A DNA stretch of 64,000 bases from VAZQ01 sp036406655 (GCA_036406655.1 DASXAP010000274.1:1-64000); one strand, 5' to 3'. Positions 36,501-44,962 are shown, numbered from the stretch's first letter. Notes: generated from the sequence alone by a model not told the origin. A program made the numbers and translations.

Positions 36501-37339
36501 ATCTTGGCGGCGCGCCGGGTGGTGCCGCCCGACTTGATCGCGCCGGCGGCGCGGTCGCCGATCTTGAGGAAGCTCATCAGGCCGGAGGATTTTCCGCCGC
36601 CGGCGAGCCTTTCGCCTTCCCCGCGCAGACGGGAGAAGTTCGAGCCGGTACCCGAGCCGTATTTGAACAGCCGCGCCTCGCGTACCCACAGGTCCATGAT
36701 CCCGCCCTCGTTGACGAGATCGTCGGCGATCGACTGGATGAAGCAGGCGTGCGGCTGCGGATGCTCGTAGGCCGTTTTCGACTTCACCAGCTTGCCCGTC
36801 GCGAAGTCGACGTAGAAGTGGCCTTGGCTCGGGCCGTCGATGCCATAGGCCCAGAACAGCCCGGTGTTGAACCACTGCGGCGAGTTGGGCGCCGCCATCT
36901 GCATGGCCAGCATGTAGACCAGCTCGTCGAAGAACGCGCGCGCGTCCGCTTCGGAATCGAAATAGCCGCCCTTCCAGCCCCAGTAGGTCCAGGTGCCGGC
37001 GAGACGCTGGAACACCTGCTTCGACGAGCGCTCGCCGATGTCGCGGTCCTTGTCCGGCAGCGCCTGCAGCGCCGCCTCGTCGGGGATGGAGCGCCACAAC
37101 CAGGAAGGAACCGTCGGCTCCTCGACCTTCCTGAGCCGGGCCGGGACGCCGGCCTTGCGGAAATACTTCTGCGCCAGCACGTCGGCGGCCACCTGCGACC
37201 AGAAGCTCGGCACCTCGACATCATCGGCGTGAAACACGACCGAGCCGTCGGGGTTGCGGATCTCGCTCGTGGTCAGCCGAAACTCGATGTTGGCGTAGGG
37301 TGACTGCCCTTCCTTCGTGTAGCGCCGCTCGATCCGCAT
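33506..37339 (-). CDS. nrdJ: vitamin B12-dependent ribonucleotide reductase (class II)
   Basis: 1277-residue adenosylcobalamin-dependent RNR, making dNTPs with or without oxygen. The ten-stranded barrel is recognisable: SGSIRGSNPCSEYMFLDD with active-site Cys, TACNLASMNL, LSYEFRTLGLGYANLGGLLM, and the allosteric N-terminal part. At the end a long Ala/Arg/Glu-rich low-complexity linker (about residues 1130-1245) carries a Cys-rich tail, CGECGNFTLVRNG then CDTCGGTTGCS, the zinc-binding and redox-active C-terminus. Start at MRIERRYTKEG (37339) with AAGGGG upstream; 11 more upstream codons are open. No nrdAB appears in the window. Confidence 0.95.
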   Translation of the reverse strand: MRIERRYTKEGQSPYANIEFRLTTSEIRNPDGSVVFHADDVEVPSFWSQVAADVLAQKYFRKAGVPARLRKVEEPTVPSWLWRSIPDEAALQALPDKDRDIGERSSKQVFQRLAGTWTYWGWKGGYFDSEADARAFFDELVYMLAMQMAAPNSPQWFNTGLFWAYGIDGPSQGHFYVDFATGKLVKSKTAYEHPQPHACFIQSIADDLVNEGGIMDLWVREARLFKYGSGTGSNFSRLRGEGERLAGGGKSSGLMSFLKIGDRAAGAIKSGGTTRRAAKMVIVDADHPDIEQFIDWKVIEEQKVANLVTGSKINQRHLRSILKACVNCQGSGDDCFDPEKNPVLRREIKAARKNQVPDNYIKRVIQFAKQGYTEIQFPVYDTDWDSDAYLTVSGQNSNNSVRVTDEFLKAVEADGEWDLTWRTKPGKIAKTVKARDLWEKIGYAAWACADPGLQFHTTVNDWHTCPASGSIRGSNPCSEYMFLDDTACNLASMNLLAFYARSSAANGRGSEPDPTAGAGQGEAGGGLLDIEGYEHAVRLWTIVLEISVLMAQFPSREIARLSYEFRTLGLGYANLGGLLMSSGLSYDSDTGRQIAGTLTAILTGIAYATSAEMAGQLGAFPGYKKNREPMLRVIRNHRRAAHGERTGYERVATPPVPLDHKACPDARLVEHARRAWDRALSLGEQHGFRNAQVSVIAPTGTIGLVMDCDTTGIEPDFALVKFKKLAGGGYFKIINRAVPEALRVLGYSQAQIADIETYAVGHGSLAHAPGINPVTLKQKGFTQEAIDKVERALPTAFDIRFAFNKWTLGESLVATLGIAPEKLVEPRFDLLSALGFTRREIEAANIHVCGAMTVEGAPHLKAEHYPVFDCANPCGRNGKRYLSVESHIRMMAAAQPFITGAISKTINMPNDATVEDCKAAYLLSWKLALKANALYRDGSKLSQPLQSQLIADDEEDEEALVEAFVDKPAAARVSALAEKVVEKVVERIVVMRERERMPDRRKGYTQKAVVGGHKVYLRTGEYDDGRLGEIFIDMHKEGAALRSLLNNFAIAVSLGLQYGVPLEEYVDAFTFTRFEPSGPVQGNDSIKYATSILDYVFRELAVSYLERFDLAHVEPGEGSFDALGKGVEEGRPAAARYVSKGLTRSRTDRLSVLSGGAGPEPRGAAGDARAATPSNIKAFGGREARAEVAGSSALKAEAELRLSPTEQLAQHAEPRPGARADVADARAGARAAAAEKRAEAKARGYEGEACGECGNFTLVRNGTCLKCDTCGGTTGCS

Positions 37340-37904
37340 CGCTTTGCCCCTTGTGCTGGCGCGGTGGGCCATCGGAGGAGTTTCCGCCGAGATGGCCGCC
37401 GACGCGTTGCCCGTGACGCGACCCTGGCCTCCGGCCGCGCGCGGTTTTGGCTCGTTGGTCTGCCTAACGCCTCGATCGCGAGGTCTTGGGTGACCTCGGC
37501 TTGTTGCGGCGCGTCCGGCGCTTTCGTCCCTGCGAGGCGAGACAACGCCTCTCTCCGGCGCCGGGCGGCGGGCGGAGCGGTTACGCAGACCCTTTCAGGA
37601 GAGCGCCCGGCGGGACTTCGAACCACTCGCGCCGAACTTTTCAAACCTATGCGGCGAACCTATTTTCGTCAAGCTCTAGTATGGGGGTGATTTAGGAACT
37701 CTAAATGTTGGGGGAAGCTGTGGAAATCGGGGGCGAATCGGGTGCACTGCGGGAAGTGCCGGATTTTCGGTGAGGAATCCAAGGAGCGTCGTCCCCGCTG
37801 GGCGCGGGCCGCCGCGCGGGCAATTGCTGTCAAGCGGCAAATTCACTCACGCTCGCATGGCTGTCCGCCCCGGAGAGCTCCACGTCACACCGGGCGCGCT
37901 GCGC
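37340..37904 (-). other. 565-bp intergenic region with the nrdJ leader
   Basis: It lies between the Kelch gene's stop and nrdJ's start on the same (minus) strand. It appears to hold an nrdJ promoter (listed separately) and a leader of about 300 bases with GC-rich helices. I looked for a B12 riboswitch core and found none. An imperfect NrdR-like or other operator may exist around ATTTAG-GAACT-CTAAAT (37690-37706), upstream of the -35. Confidence 0.4.
37644..37672 (-). promoter_or_regulatory. candidate nrdJ promoter
   Basis: On the minus strand CTTGACG (TTGACG, 37672-37667), 17 bases, then TAGGTT (37649-37644). The -35 is good and the -10 moderate, in the only AT-rich part of the gap. It would give a leader of roughly 300 bases. 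Confidence 0.4.
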
Positions 37905-38981
37905 TCACTTCAGCAGCAAATCCATCTGCAGGATCTCGTTGAACGGTACCGCCGAGTGGGCGATGCCGTTGCCGGCGGACTGTCCGTCTCCGCTCACAGT
38001 GTAGAGTCGGTTGTCGATCGCTCCCACCGCGAGCCCATGCCGAGGATGCGGCATCGACGGCAGGATCTGCCAGCGGTTGAGAACCGTATCGTAGGCCTCG
38101 ACCGCCTTGAACGCCGCGAGGAATCGCTGGTCCTGGCCCTCGCCCCCGGCGACCAGGATATGATTGCCGAAAACGCCGGCGCCGATCGCGCTGCGCGGCG
38201 TCGGCATTCGCGCGCGCGCGGTCCAGATGTCGGTCGCCGGATCGTACATCTCGACGAGATCCACATTGTTGCTGGCGCTCGAGATGAACGCTCCTCCGAC
38301 CCGGCCGCCAATGACGAACACGTGCCCGCCCACGCCGATCGCCGCATGGTGGTTGCGCGGGAGCAGCAGCGAGCGGGCCGTTTTCCAGGTGTTGGCGGCG
38401 GGGTCATATTCCTCCACCGTCGCGAGCACGTTGTGCGGTCTTGCCGGATGGATCCCGTTCTCGGTCACCCCCGGCAGCGAGTCGGCTCCGCCGGTGACGT
38501 AGATCTTGCCGTTCACGACCGCCGCCGAGGCCGCGCCGCGCCTGGTCGGCATCGGTGCGAGCTCGCGCCACTGATCGGCTGCGGGATCGTATTCCCAGGC
38601 ATTGTTCAGCGGGCTCCAGGCCGGGGGGCCTGCTTCCGGCAGGCTGAAGCCGCCGAACGCGTAAATCTTGTTGTTGAGGCTTGCGAACGCCACGTGATGT
38701 GAAGCAAGCCGCATCGGCTGCTTCTTCGTCCATTGGTTGGCCGCCGGGTCATATTCGTAGACTAGCGCCTTCGGCTTCCACCCGGGTGCCAGACCGCAGA
38801 GCACGTAGAGCTTGCCGTTGGCCGTGGCGCCGAGCAGCTCCTCCGAAGGATCAGGGAACGGTGCCCCGACGATCCACGGATTGGCTGCCGTCGGCGCGGC
38901 CGGGGTCGGCGCCTGGCCGGGAGCCGGAGAGCAAATGCAAGCAACCAGCATGCTCAGTGCAAGAACACGCAGTGACGACAT
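37905..38981 (-). CDS. Kelch-repeat beta-propeller protein, exported
   Basis: 358 residues: signal peptide or lipobox-like leader (MSSLRVLALSMLVACICSPAPGQA; LVAC may be a lipobox), then six Kelch-type repeats of about 50 residues with the pattern GGK.Y..GG...........YDP....W, e.g. VNGKIYVTGG and YDPATDIWTARARMPTPR. It should fold as a six-bladed propeller in the periplasm or on the outer membrane, binding protein or carbohydrate. AGGAGGTGAAG precedes the ATG at 38981, a very strong SD. Enzymatic activity is not suggested. Confidence 0.9.
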   Translation of the reverse strand: MSSLRVLALSMLVACICSPAPGQAPTPAAPTAANPWIVGAPFPDPSEELLGATANGKLYVLCGLAPGWKPKALVYEYDPAANQWTKKQPMRLASHHVAFASLNNKIYAFGGFSLPEAGPPAWSPLNNAWEYDPAADQWRELAPMPTRRGAASAAVVNGKIYVTGGADSLPGVTENGIHPARPHNVLATVEEYDPAANTWKTARSLLLPRNHHAAIGVGGHVFVIGGRVGGAFISSASNNVDLVEMYDPATDIWTARARMPTPRSAIGAGVFGNHILVAGGEGQDQRFLAAFKAVEAYDTVLNRWQILPSMPHPRHGLAVGAIDNRLYTVSGDGQSAGNGIAHSAVPFNEILQMDLLLK

Positions 38982-39272
38982 CTTCACCTCCTCTGGGCCA
39001 CCCGGCGCAACTCGACTGCCCCGCTTGCAGCAGGACGGACAGCGTCGGCAAGAATACGGGTCCGCTTGCGGCGGCGAAACCCCGTAATCGAGGCGGGCAT
39101 CACGTTGCGCGTCGTGCCGGCTCGCCGCGGCAGGCAGGCTTGACAGCCGCGCCTTCAGCGGCTCGCGCACAGTGCCGATGCTGGACATCGCCCTCGCCCG
39201 ATGGCATCAACCGCGCGCCCCATGGTCGGGCATGCCGCGCGACGACCTCGGTTGCTTCGAGCAGGGAGTGCC

Positions 39273-39680
39273 ATGAGGACATTCTTGCTGCGCTTCTTCA
39301 CTTGGTGGAACGGCCAGACTCTCGGCACGCAGCTCTGGACCTGGCTCTACGGGGAGCTCGTCGGAGAGGACGAGCTCGGCAATCGCTATTATCGCCGGAG
39401 GCGAGGCAAGATCGACCGTGCATTGGGCTTCGAGCGGCGCTGGGTGATCTACAACGGAGCCGCGGAGGCCTCGAGCGTGCCGCCGTCCTGGCACGGATGG
39501 CTCCACCACACGGTCGACGTTCCGCCCACACAGGAGCAGGTCACGCCGCGTCCCTGGTGGAAGCCGCACCGGCCCAACCTCACCGGCACGCCTGCGGCTC
39601 ACCGCCCGACCGGCTCGACGCTCGCCCAAGGACGCCGGCCGAAGGCGACCGGCGATTACAGGCCCTGGACGCCGGGATAG
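39273..39680 (+). CDS. NADH:ubiquinone oxidoreductase subunit NDUFA12 family
   Basis: 135-residue accessory subunit of complex I (NDUFA12/B17.2), present in alphaproteobacteria and mitochondria. The diagnostic run FTWWNGQTLGTQLWTWLYG, then VGEDELGNRYYRRR and RRWVIYNG, is intact, and the C-terminus ends with the usual PxxP-rich segment (TGDYRPWTPG). It acts on the matrix/cytoplasmic arm of complex I, which is encoded elsewhere. GGGAG lies six bases before the ATG. Next to DUF2155 and aat, as is normal for the order. Confidence 0.95.
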   Translation: MRTFLLRFFTWWNGQTLGTQLWTWLYGELVGEDELGNRYYRRRRGKIDRALGFERRWVIYNGAAEASSVPPSWHGWLHHTVDVPPTQEQVTPRPWWKPHRPNLTGTPAAHRPTGSTLAQGRRPKATGDYRPWTPG

Positions 39681-39681
39681 C

Positions 39682-39803
39682 AGAGGACAGACGGCAGAGG
39701 ACAGGCGACAGAGGACAGAGGATAGACGATAGAGAGGTCCGAGGACGGTCAGCGCGGTTCCGGCCTTCTTCATCCGTCCTCTGTCGTCTGTCCTCTGTCC
39801 TCC
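39682..39803. repeat. AGAGGACAG short-repeat hairpin
   Basis: Tandem variants of CAGAGGACAG (39681-39733: acagacggcagagg, acaggcgacagagg, acagaggatagacg) are followed, after some 40 bases, by the complementary set CCTCTGTC/GTCTGTCC (39777-39803). Transcribed, it could fold into a stem of about 25 bp. It fills the gap after the NDUFA12 gene. Confidence 0.65.
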
Positions 39804-39883
39804 GATTCGCCGCATTCCCCCGCTAACGGCACGACCAGATCCGCGGGCCATGGGCCCGCTTCCTGCTGGACCAGCCTCGTCCA

Positions 39884-40768
39884 ATGGCCCGACCGCTCCG
39901 TGCCGTGAGCCTGATCGCTCTTGCCGCTGCGCTGGGCGGTCCGCCGGCGGCGGCGCAGTTCAATCCATTCGAAGCGTTGTTCGGGGCGCCCCCGCGTCCG
40001 CCCTCCAGCGTTCCCGCCGGCCGCCAGCAGGCGCCGCAGGCATATCCGCAGTACCCCGAGCAGCAATACCCGGATCCGCGCTATCGGGATCAACGCTATC
40101 CGGAGCAGTATCCGGGGCAGCAGCAATATCCCGATCAGGCCGGAATTGCCCGCCAGGGTCCGTCCGACGGCGCAATTCAGTCACAGCCGCTGCCGCCGCC
40201 GCCGGGAGGCACGGTCGCTGCGGTTCCTCCGGGGCAGCCGCTGCCCGGCTCGGGCCAGGCTCCGCTGCGCAGTGTCCCGCAGCCTGCCGACACCTCGCCG
40301 CAGCCGGGCGACGAGGTGATCGCCGAGCCGCCGTCGCAGAAGATAGCCAACAAGCAAGCGGTGTTCTCCGGCCTCGACAAGATCACCGGTCGCATCATCA
40401 ATTTCGACGCCACCATCGGCGAGACCGTGCAGTTCGGAGCGCTGCAGGTGACACCGCGCGTCTGCTACACGCGGCCGCCCACCGAGACGCCCAACACCGA
40501 TGCGTTCATCGAGGTCGACGAGGTGACGCTGCAGGGCGAGGTGAAGCGGATTTTCACCGGCTGGATGTTCGCATCGAGCCCGGGGCTGCACGCGGTCGAG
40601 CATCCGATCTATGACGTCTGGCTCACCGACTGCAAGGATGCGGTTGTCGCCGCCGCTCCCCAGGCCGAGCCCGCCGCGGCACCGGCGGTGCCGCCGGCAA
40701 AACCTGCGGCACCGGCACAGCGGCGTCCGCCACCGCAGCCTTCCGCTTCAGCGGCTCCACGCCGCTGA
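39884..40768 (+). CDS. DUF2155 domain-containing exported protein
   Basis: 294 residues: signal peptide (about 1-25, ending PPAAAQF), a Pro/Gln/Tyr-rich disordered segment (about 30-150) with repeats such as YPEQQYPDPRYRDQRYPEQ, then the DUF2155 domain (about 155-245; FSGLDKITGRIINFDA, VTPRVCYTRPPTE, FTGWMFASSPGLHAVEHPIYDVWLTDC), and a Pro/Ala tail. The two Cys may form a disulfide. Function is unknown, but the gene is conserved between NDUFA12 and aat in Rhizobiales. Probably periplasmic. Confidence 0.92.
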   Translation: MARPLRAVSLIALAAALGGPPAAAQFNPFEALFGAPPRPPSSVPAGRQQAPQAYPQYPEQQYPDPRYRDQRYPEQYPGQQQYPDQAGIARQGPSDGAIQSQPLPPPPGGTVAAVPPGQPLPGSGQAPLRSVPQPADTSPQPGDEVIAEPPSQKIANKQAVFSGLDKITGRIINFDATIGETVQFGALQVTPRVCYTRPPTETPNTDAFIEVDEVTLQGEVKRIFTGWMFASSPGLHAVEHPIYDVWLTDCKDAVVAAAPQAEPAAAPAVPPAKPAAPAQRRPPPQPSASAAPRR

Positions 40769-40796
40769 GCCTGCCTGCCCCCTGTGAAAGATACGG

Positions 40797-41480
40797 CTAG
40801 CGTCCGGGTGCTGCCTGCAGACAGGCAAGCGCCTCCGCGCCCGTGATCGGGCGATCGACGTCGAGGACGCTGAAATCGCCTTCGCCTATGAGTGCCGCCT
40901 CCAGGAGCTTGTGGTACTGCCGCCGCGGAATTTCGATCGCGCCGAAGACCTTGAGGTGATCGGTCACGAATTGCGTGTCGAGCAGCCGGAACCCTCCGGC
41001 TCTGAGGCGCGCGACCAGATGCACGAGAGCGACCTTGGAGGCATCGCGGGCGCGGTGGAACATGCTCTCGCCGAAGAACGCGCGCCCGAGTGCCACTCCG
41101 TAGAGGCCGCCGACCAGCGCTTCGCCCTGATAGACCTCGAGGCTGTGGCAATGGCGGCGGTCGTGGAGCTTGCGGTAGAGCGAGCGGATGCGGCTGTTGA
41201 TCCAGGTCCTCGGGCGTCCGGGTCGGGATTCGGCGCAGCCCTCGAGCACCCCGTCAAAATCACGATTGACCGTGACGATGAAGCAATCCGAGCGCACGGT
41301 ACGCACGAGCCGTCCCGGCAGATGAAATCGATCGAGCGGGATGATCCCGCGCATCTCCGGCTCGATCCAGTACAATGCCGGATCCTCGGCGTTCTCGGCC
41401 ATGGGGAAGATGCCGCAGGCATAGGCCTTGAGCAGCACCTCCGGGGTGATCTCGATGAACGCTGATTCCCGATTGGCCAT
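40797..41480 (-). CDS. aat: leucyl/phenylalanyl-tRNA--protein transferase
   Basis: 227-residue Aat (L/F-transferase), which adds Leu or Phe to the N-terminus of proteins beginning with Arg or Lys, making them N-degrons for ClpS/ClpAP. It contains GIFPMAENAEDPALYWIEPE, PLDRFHLPG, CHSLEVYQGEALVGGLYGVALGRAFFGESMF and LLDTQFVTDHLKVFGAIEIPR, all characteristic. It converges with DUF2155 with a 28-base gap and follows accC (131 bases), as in related genomes. Confidence 0.97.
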   Translation of the reverse strand: MANRESAFIEITPEVLLKAYACGIFPMAENAEDPALYWIEPEMRGIIPLDRFHLPGRLVRTVRSDCFIVTVNRDFDGVLEGCAESRPGRPRTWINSRIRSLYRKLHDRRHCHSLEVYQGEALVGGLYGVALGRAFFGESMFHRARDASKVALVHLVARLRAGGFRLLDTQFVTDHLKVFGAIEIPRRQYHKLLEAALIGEGDFSVLDVDRPITGAEALACLQAAPGR

Positions 41481-41608
41481 GAGCCGCTACCGCGAGCGCC
41501 CGTCCCGACCGCGAACATAAGCAGCCCGAGCCTGCCATGCGAGAGCTCGTCATTCCAGCCGGCGCCCGCGCGGCACCTCGGCGCCGGCTCGTCACCGCCG
41601 CAGCACTT

Positions 41609-42961
41609 TCAGGATTTCATCCCGCCCCCGGCCAGGAACTGCTCCAGCCAGTGGATGTGATAATCCCCATCGATGACGTCCTTCTCGCGCACCAGCGCCC
41701 GGAACAGCGGCAAGGTGGTCTCGATTCCATCGACGACGAACTCGTCGAGCCCGCGCTTGAGCCGCATCAGGCATTCGCCTCGCGTCTTGCCGCGCACGAT
41801 CAGCTTGCCCAGCAGCGAATCGTAGTAGGGTGGGATCGAATAGCCGTGATACACGGCGGAATCGACGCGCACGCCCAGCCCTCCCGGCGGGTGATAGTGC
41901 ACGATCCTGCCCGGCGAGGGACGAAACGAGACGGGATTTTCCGCATTGATCCGGCACTCGATGGCGTGCCCGTGGAACTTGATGTCTGCCTGTGAGAACT
42001 CGAGCTCGCCGCCCGCGGCGACCCGGATCTGCTCGAGGACGAGATCGATGTCGGTGATCATCTCGGTCACCGGGTGCTCGACCTGGATGCGGGTGTTCAT
42101 CTCGATGAAATAGAACTTCCCGTCGTCGTAAAGGAATTCGACCGTGCCCACCCCCCGATAGTTGAGCTCGCGCATGGCCGCGGCCACGATCTCTCCGACC
42201 GACGCGCGCGCCGCCTCGTTGAGGGCAGGGCAGGGCCCTTCCTCCCAGAGCTTCTGATAGCGCCGTTGCAGCGAGCAATCCCGCTCGCCGAGGTGAATGG
42301 CGTGCCCCTGTCCGTCGCCGAGCACCTGGAACTCCACATGCCGGGGCCGGGCCAGATATTTCTCGAGGTAGAGCGAATCGTCGCCGAATGCCGCCTTGGC
42401 CTCCGCGCGCGCGGTGGCGAGCGCGGCGGCGAGCTCGTCGGCGCCATGCGCCATCTTCATGCCGCGCCCGCCGCCTCCGGCTGCGGCCTTGACCAGCACT
42501 GGAAATCCGATCGAGCGCGCGAGCGAGACTGCCTCCTGATCCGACGAGATGGCGCCGTCCGATCCCGCCACCACCGGGATGCCGAGCCGTCTGGCCGTCC
42601 GCTTCGCCTCGATCTTGTCTCCCATCAAGCGGATATGGGCCGGGTCGGGACCGATGAAGTGGATGTTGTGCTCCTCGAGGATCTCGGCAAAACGCGCATT
42701 CTCCGACAGGAAGCCGTAGCCGGGATGCACCGCGTCGGCACCGGTGATCTCGCAGGCGGCGAGCAATGCCGGGACGTTCAGATAGCTCTCGCGCGCGGGT
42801 GGCGGTCCGATGCACACACTCTCGTCGGCGAGCCGCACGTGCATGGCATCCTCGTCGGCGGTCGAATGCACCGCGACCGACGGGATGCCCAGCTCCTTGC
42901 ACGCTCGCAGGACGCGCAGTGCGATCTCGCCGCGATTCGCGATCAGGATTTTGTCGAACAT
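41609..42961 (-). CDS. accC: acetyl-CoA carboxylase, biotin carboxylase subunit
   Basis: 450-residue biotin carboxylase that uses ATP and bicarbonate to carboxylate biotin on AccB, the first step of fatty-acid synthesis. The N-terminus MFDKILIANRGEIALRVLRA, Gly-rich ATP loop KAAAGGGGRGM, and YFIEMNTRIQVEHPVTEM are exact family motifs. It lies 76 bases behind accB on the same strand, forming the usual accBC operon; accA and accD are not in the window. Confidence 0.98.
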   Translation of the reverse strand: MFDKILIANRGEIALRVLRACKELGIPSVAVHSTADEDAMHVRLADESVCIGPPPARESYLNVPALLAACEITGADAVHPGYGFLSENARFAEILEEHNIHFIGPDPAHIRLMGDKIEAKRTARRLGIPVVAGSDGAISSDQEAVSLARSIGFPVLVKAAAGGGGRGMKMAHGADELAAALATARAEAKAAFGDDSLYLEKYLARPRHVEFQVLGDGQGHAIHLGERDCSLQRRYQKLWEEGPCPALNEAARASVGEIVAAAMRELNYRGVGTVEFLYDDGKFYFIEMNTRIQVEHPVTEMITDIDLVLEQIRVAAGGELEFSQADIKFHGHAIECRINAENPVSFRPSPGRIVHYHPPGGLGVRVDSAVYHGYSIPPYYDSLLGKLIVRGKTRGECLMRLKRGLDEFVVDGIETTLPLFRALVREKDVIDGDYHIHWLEQFLAGGGMKS

Positions 42962-43037
42962 GGCGAGGGGCGGCGTTCTCTATCGGTGCCGATCGGAGGC
43001 CGGCCGTGGCGAGGACGGCCATGACCGGCTCGGTGCA

Positions 43038-43493
43038 TCACTCGATGATCATCAGCGGCTCACCGTACTCGACCGGCTGGCCGTCCTCGATCAGGATCTG
43101 GACCACGGTCCCGGCGCGCGGCGACGGGATTTGGTTCATGGTTTTCATCGCCTCGACGATCAGCAGCGTGTCACCGGCGCGAACCCGGCTGCCGATCTCG
43201 ACGAAGGGACGCGCGCCGAGCTCCGGAGCCACGTAAACCGTGCCTACCATCGGCGAGGTGACTGCGCCCGGATGCTTGCCGGGATCGGCCAGCATGCCCT
43301 CGGGCGAGGTTGCGGGCGCTTCGATCAGCGCCGGAGGGCGCGCGGCCGTCGGCGCGCCGGTCTGCGCTTGCCGCGCCACCCGCACGCGCTGGCCGTCGCG
43401 CTCGAACTCGATCTCGGTGAGGCCGGTCTCGTCCAGCAGGCGGGCCAGCTCGCGGATCAGCTCGTGATCGATCGCCGGCTTCTGCTTGGGCAT
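43038..43493 (-). CDS. accB: acetyl-CoA carboxylase, biotin carboxyl carrier protein
   Basis: 151-residue BCCP. The biotinylation site is EAMKTMN with Lys117; the usual AMKM has Thr for the second Met here, seen in other family members. N-terminal helical segment (1-45), Ala/Pro-rich linker (45-77), biotinyl domain (78-151) with the thumb-bearing ELGARPFVEIG. Immediately downstream of aroQ (23 bases) and upstream of accC, so aroQ-accB-accC is one transcript. Confidence 0.97.
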   Translation of the reverse strand: MPKQKPAIDHELIRELARLLDETGLTEIEFERDGQRVRVARQAQTGAPTAARPPALIEAPATSPEGMLADPGKHPGAVTSPMVGTVYVAPELGARPFVEIGSRVRAGDTLLIVEAMKTMNQIPSPRAGTVVQILIEDGQPVEYGEPLMIIE

Positions 43494-43516
43494 GTGCTCG
43501 CTCTTGCGACCGCCGG

Positions 43517-43975
43517 TCAGCGTTGCGTCTTCCCGCCTGCGAGCCAGGTGGCCAATCCGTCGATGGCGAGCGTGTATCCGGCGGGCCCGAAGCCGCACAG
43601 GCTCGCCTTGGCCACCCCCGCGATGTGGGAGTGGTGGCGAAAGCTCTCGCGCGCGAAAATGTTGCTGAGATGAACCTCGATCACCGGCGTCGCGACGGCC
43701 GCGATCGCGTCGCGGATGGCGACCGAGGTGTGGGTGTAGGCGCCGGCATTGATGATGATGCCCGCCGCCATCTTGGCGGCAGCCTCGTGGATCGATTCCA
43801 CGATCTCGCCCTCATGGTTGGACTGTCGAAATTCGACCGCGAGCCGATGGCGTCTGGCGGTCTCGCGGCACAAGGCTTCGATGTCCTCGAGCGTGGCGCG
43901 GCCGTATATTTCCGGCTCGCGCGTGCCGAGAAGATTGAGATTGGGCCCGTTGAGAACGTAGACGCTCTTCGCCAT
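43517..43975 (-). CDS. aroQ: 3-dehydroquinate dehydratase, type II
   Basis: 152-residue dodecameric dehydratase of the shikimate pathway. Starts YVLNGPNLNLLGTREPEIYG, where Arg and Tyr form the catalytic loop; NAGAYTHTSVAIRDA has the catalytic His; EVHLSNIFARESFRHHS completes the site. Length normal. The start (43975) is at the first residues of the fold; the open frame upstream is antisense noise. Conserved in front of accB in Rhizobiales. Confidence 0.97.
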   Translation of the reverse strand: MAKSVYVLNGPNLNLLGTREPEIYGRATLEDIEALCRETARRHRLAVEFRQSNHEGEIVESIHEAAAKMAAGIIINAGAYTHTSVAIRDAIAAVATPVIEVHLSNIFARESFRHHSHIAGVAKASLCGFGPAGYTLAIDGLATWLAGGKTQR

Positions 43976-44168
43976 TGGACCGTGTCCGCCCCCAGAGGCG
44001 TGACCGGCTTTATAGGCATCCCCCGCACAAAGGGGAAGTCGCGGGCCCGCGTCGCGGGAAGGCTGGGGCGAAGGCGAGCAGCGAGAGCCGGCAAGAAGGC
44101 TCGCGCACCGGGGCAGCGAACCCGCGCGAAACGGTCGCTGTTGGCTGCCGGGCGCTCGCCGGCTCAGC

Positions 44169-44945
44169 TCAGCATGCAGCCTTGCCGCAACGCGCGCTGT
44201 TGATCTTTTCCTTGAGCGCCTGCAGGCCGACGGCGCCGACGACCACATCGCCGCCGACCACGTAGCTCGGCGTGCCGTTGAGGCCGAGCGAGTCGGCGAG
44301 CTTGAGGTTCTCCTCGATCGTGGCCTTCGCCTCCTCGCTCGCCATGTCCTTCTCGATCCGGCCGAGGTCGAAGCCGACCTCCTTTGCCACCGCGAGCGCG
44401 CGGGTCTTGTCTGCCGGCCCGCGGCCGCCCAGCAGCTTCTGATGGAACTCGAGATACTTCTTGCCGCCGCTTGCATCCTGCATGCGAACGGCGGCCGCCA
44501 CCTGCGCAGCCTGGACTGAGCCCTCCCCGAGCACCGGAAATTCCTTGAGCACGAATTTCAGCTTGCCGTCGGCCTTGAGCAGATCGAGCATGTCGGCCAT
44601 TGCCCGCTTGCAATATGCGCAGTTGTAATCGAAGAATTCGACCACGGTGACGTCGCCCTGCGGATTGCCCAGGTTGACCTGACGGGCGGAGCTGAAAACC
44701 GCATCGCTGTGCTCCTTGACGGCCGCCCGGTGCTTCTCGGCGTCGGCCGCCGCCTGCTGCTTCTCGAGCTCGGTGAGCACCTCCTGCAGCAGCTCGGGAT
44801 GCGTCAGCAGGTATTCCCTGACGATGCGCTCGATCTCGCCGCGCTGCTCGGCGCCGAAGGATTGCGCGCGCGCGGGAGCGAACGCAGGCAAGGCCGCCAC
44901 GAGCGCAATCAGCGCGGGGGCGAAAAGGCGCGGGATGAAGTTCAT
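44169..44945 (-). CDS. DsbA family thioredoxin-fold protein
   Basis: 258 residues: signal peptide (1-27, ending APARAQ), a helical N-terminal domain (QRGEIERIVREYLLTHPELL, an alpha-proteobacterial Com1-like start), then a thioredoxin fold with EFFDYNCAYCKRAM, a CxxC (CAYC) redox pair, and the cis-Pro loop GTPSYVVGG. Probably a periplasmic disulfide oxidase or isomerase; similar proteins are listed as Com1/ScsC-like. Ends with Cys-rich CGKAAC. Start at MNFIPRLF (44945) with AGAGGAT. It follows the M48 protease (17 bases), co-directional with aroQ. Confidence 0.92.
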   Translation of the reverse strand: MNFIPRLFAPALIALVAALPAFAPARAQSFGAEQRGEIERIVREYLLTHPELLQEVLTELEKQQAAADAEKHRAAVKEHSDAVFSSARQVNLGNPQGDVTVVEFFDYNCAYCKRAMADMLDLLKADGKLKFVLKEFPVLGEGSVQAAQVAAAVRMQDASGGKKYLEFHQKLLGGRGPADKTRALAVAKEVGFDLGRIEKDMASEEAKATIEENLKLADSLGLNGTPSYVVGGDVVVGAVGLQALKEKINSARCGKAAC

Positions 44946-44962
44946 GGGCGTCGATCCTCTCG

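Noticed and set aside
37600..37640. tRNA-like T-loop GGTTCGAA on the minus strand
   Set aside because: The flanking bases cannot form a T-stem, and no matching D-arm, anticodon arm or acceptor stem is present.
37340..37700. Cobalamin riboswitch in front of nrdJ
   Set aside because: No B12-box-like sequence (AGCCAGGAGACCTGCC-type) or expected core was found by eye; B12 use by the enzyme alone is not evidence.
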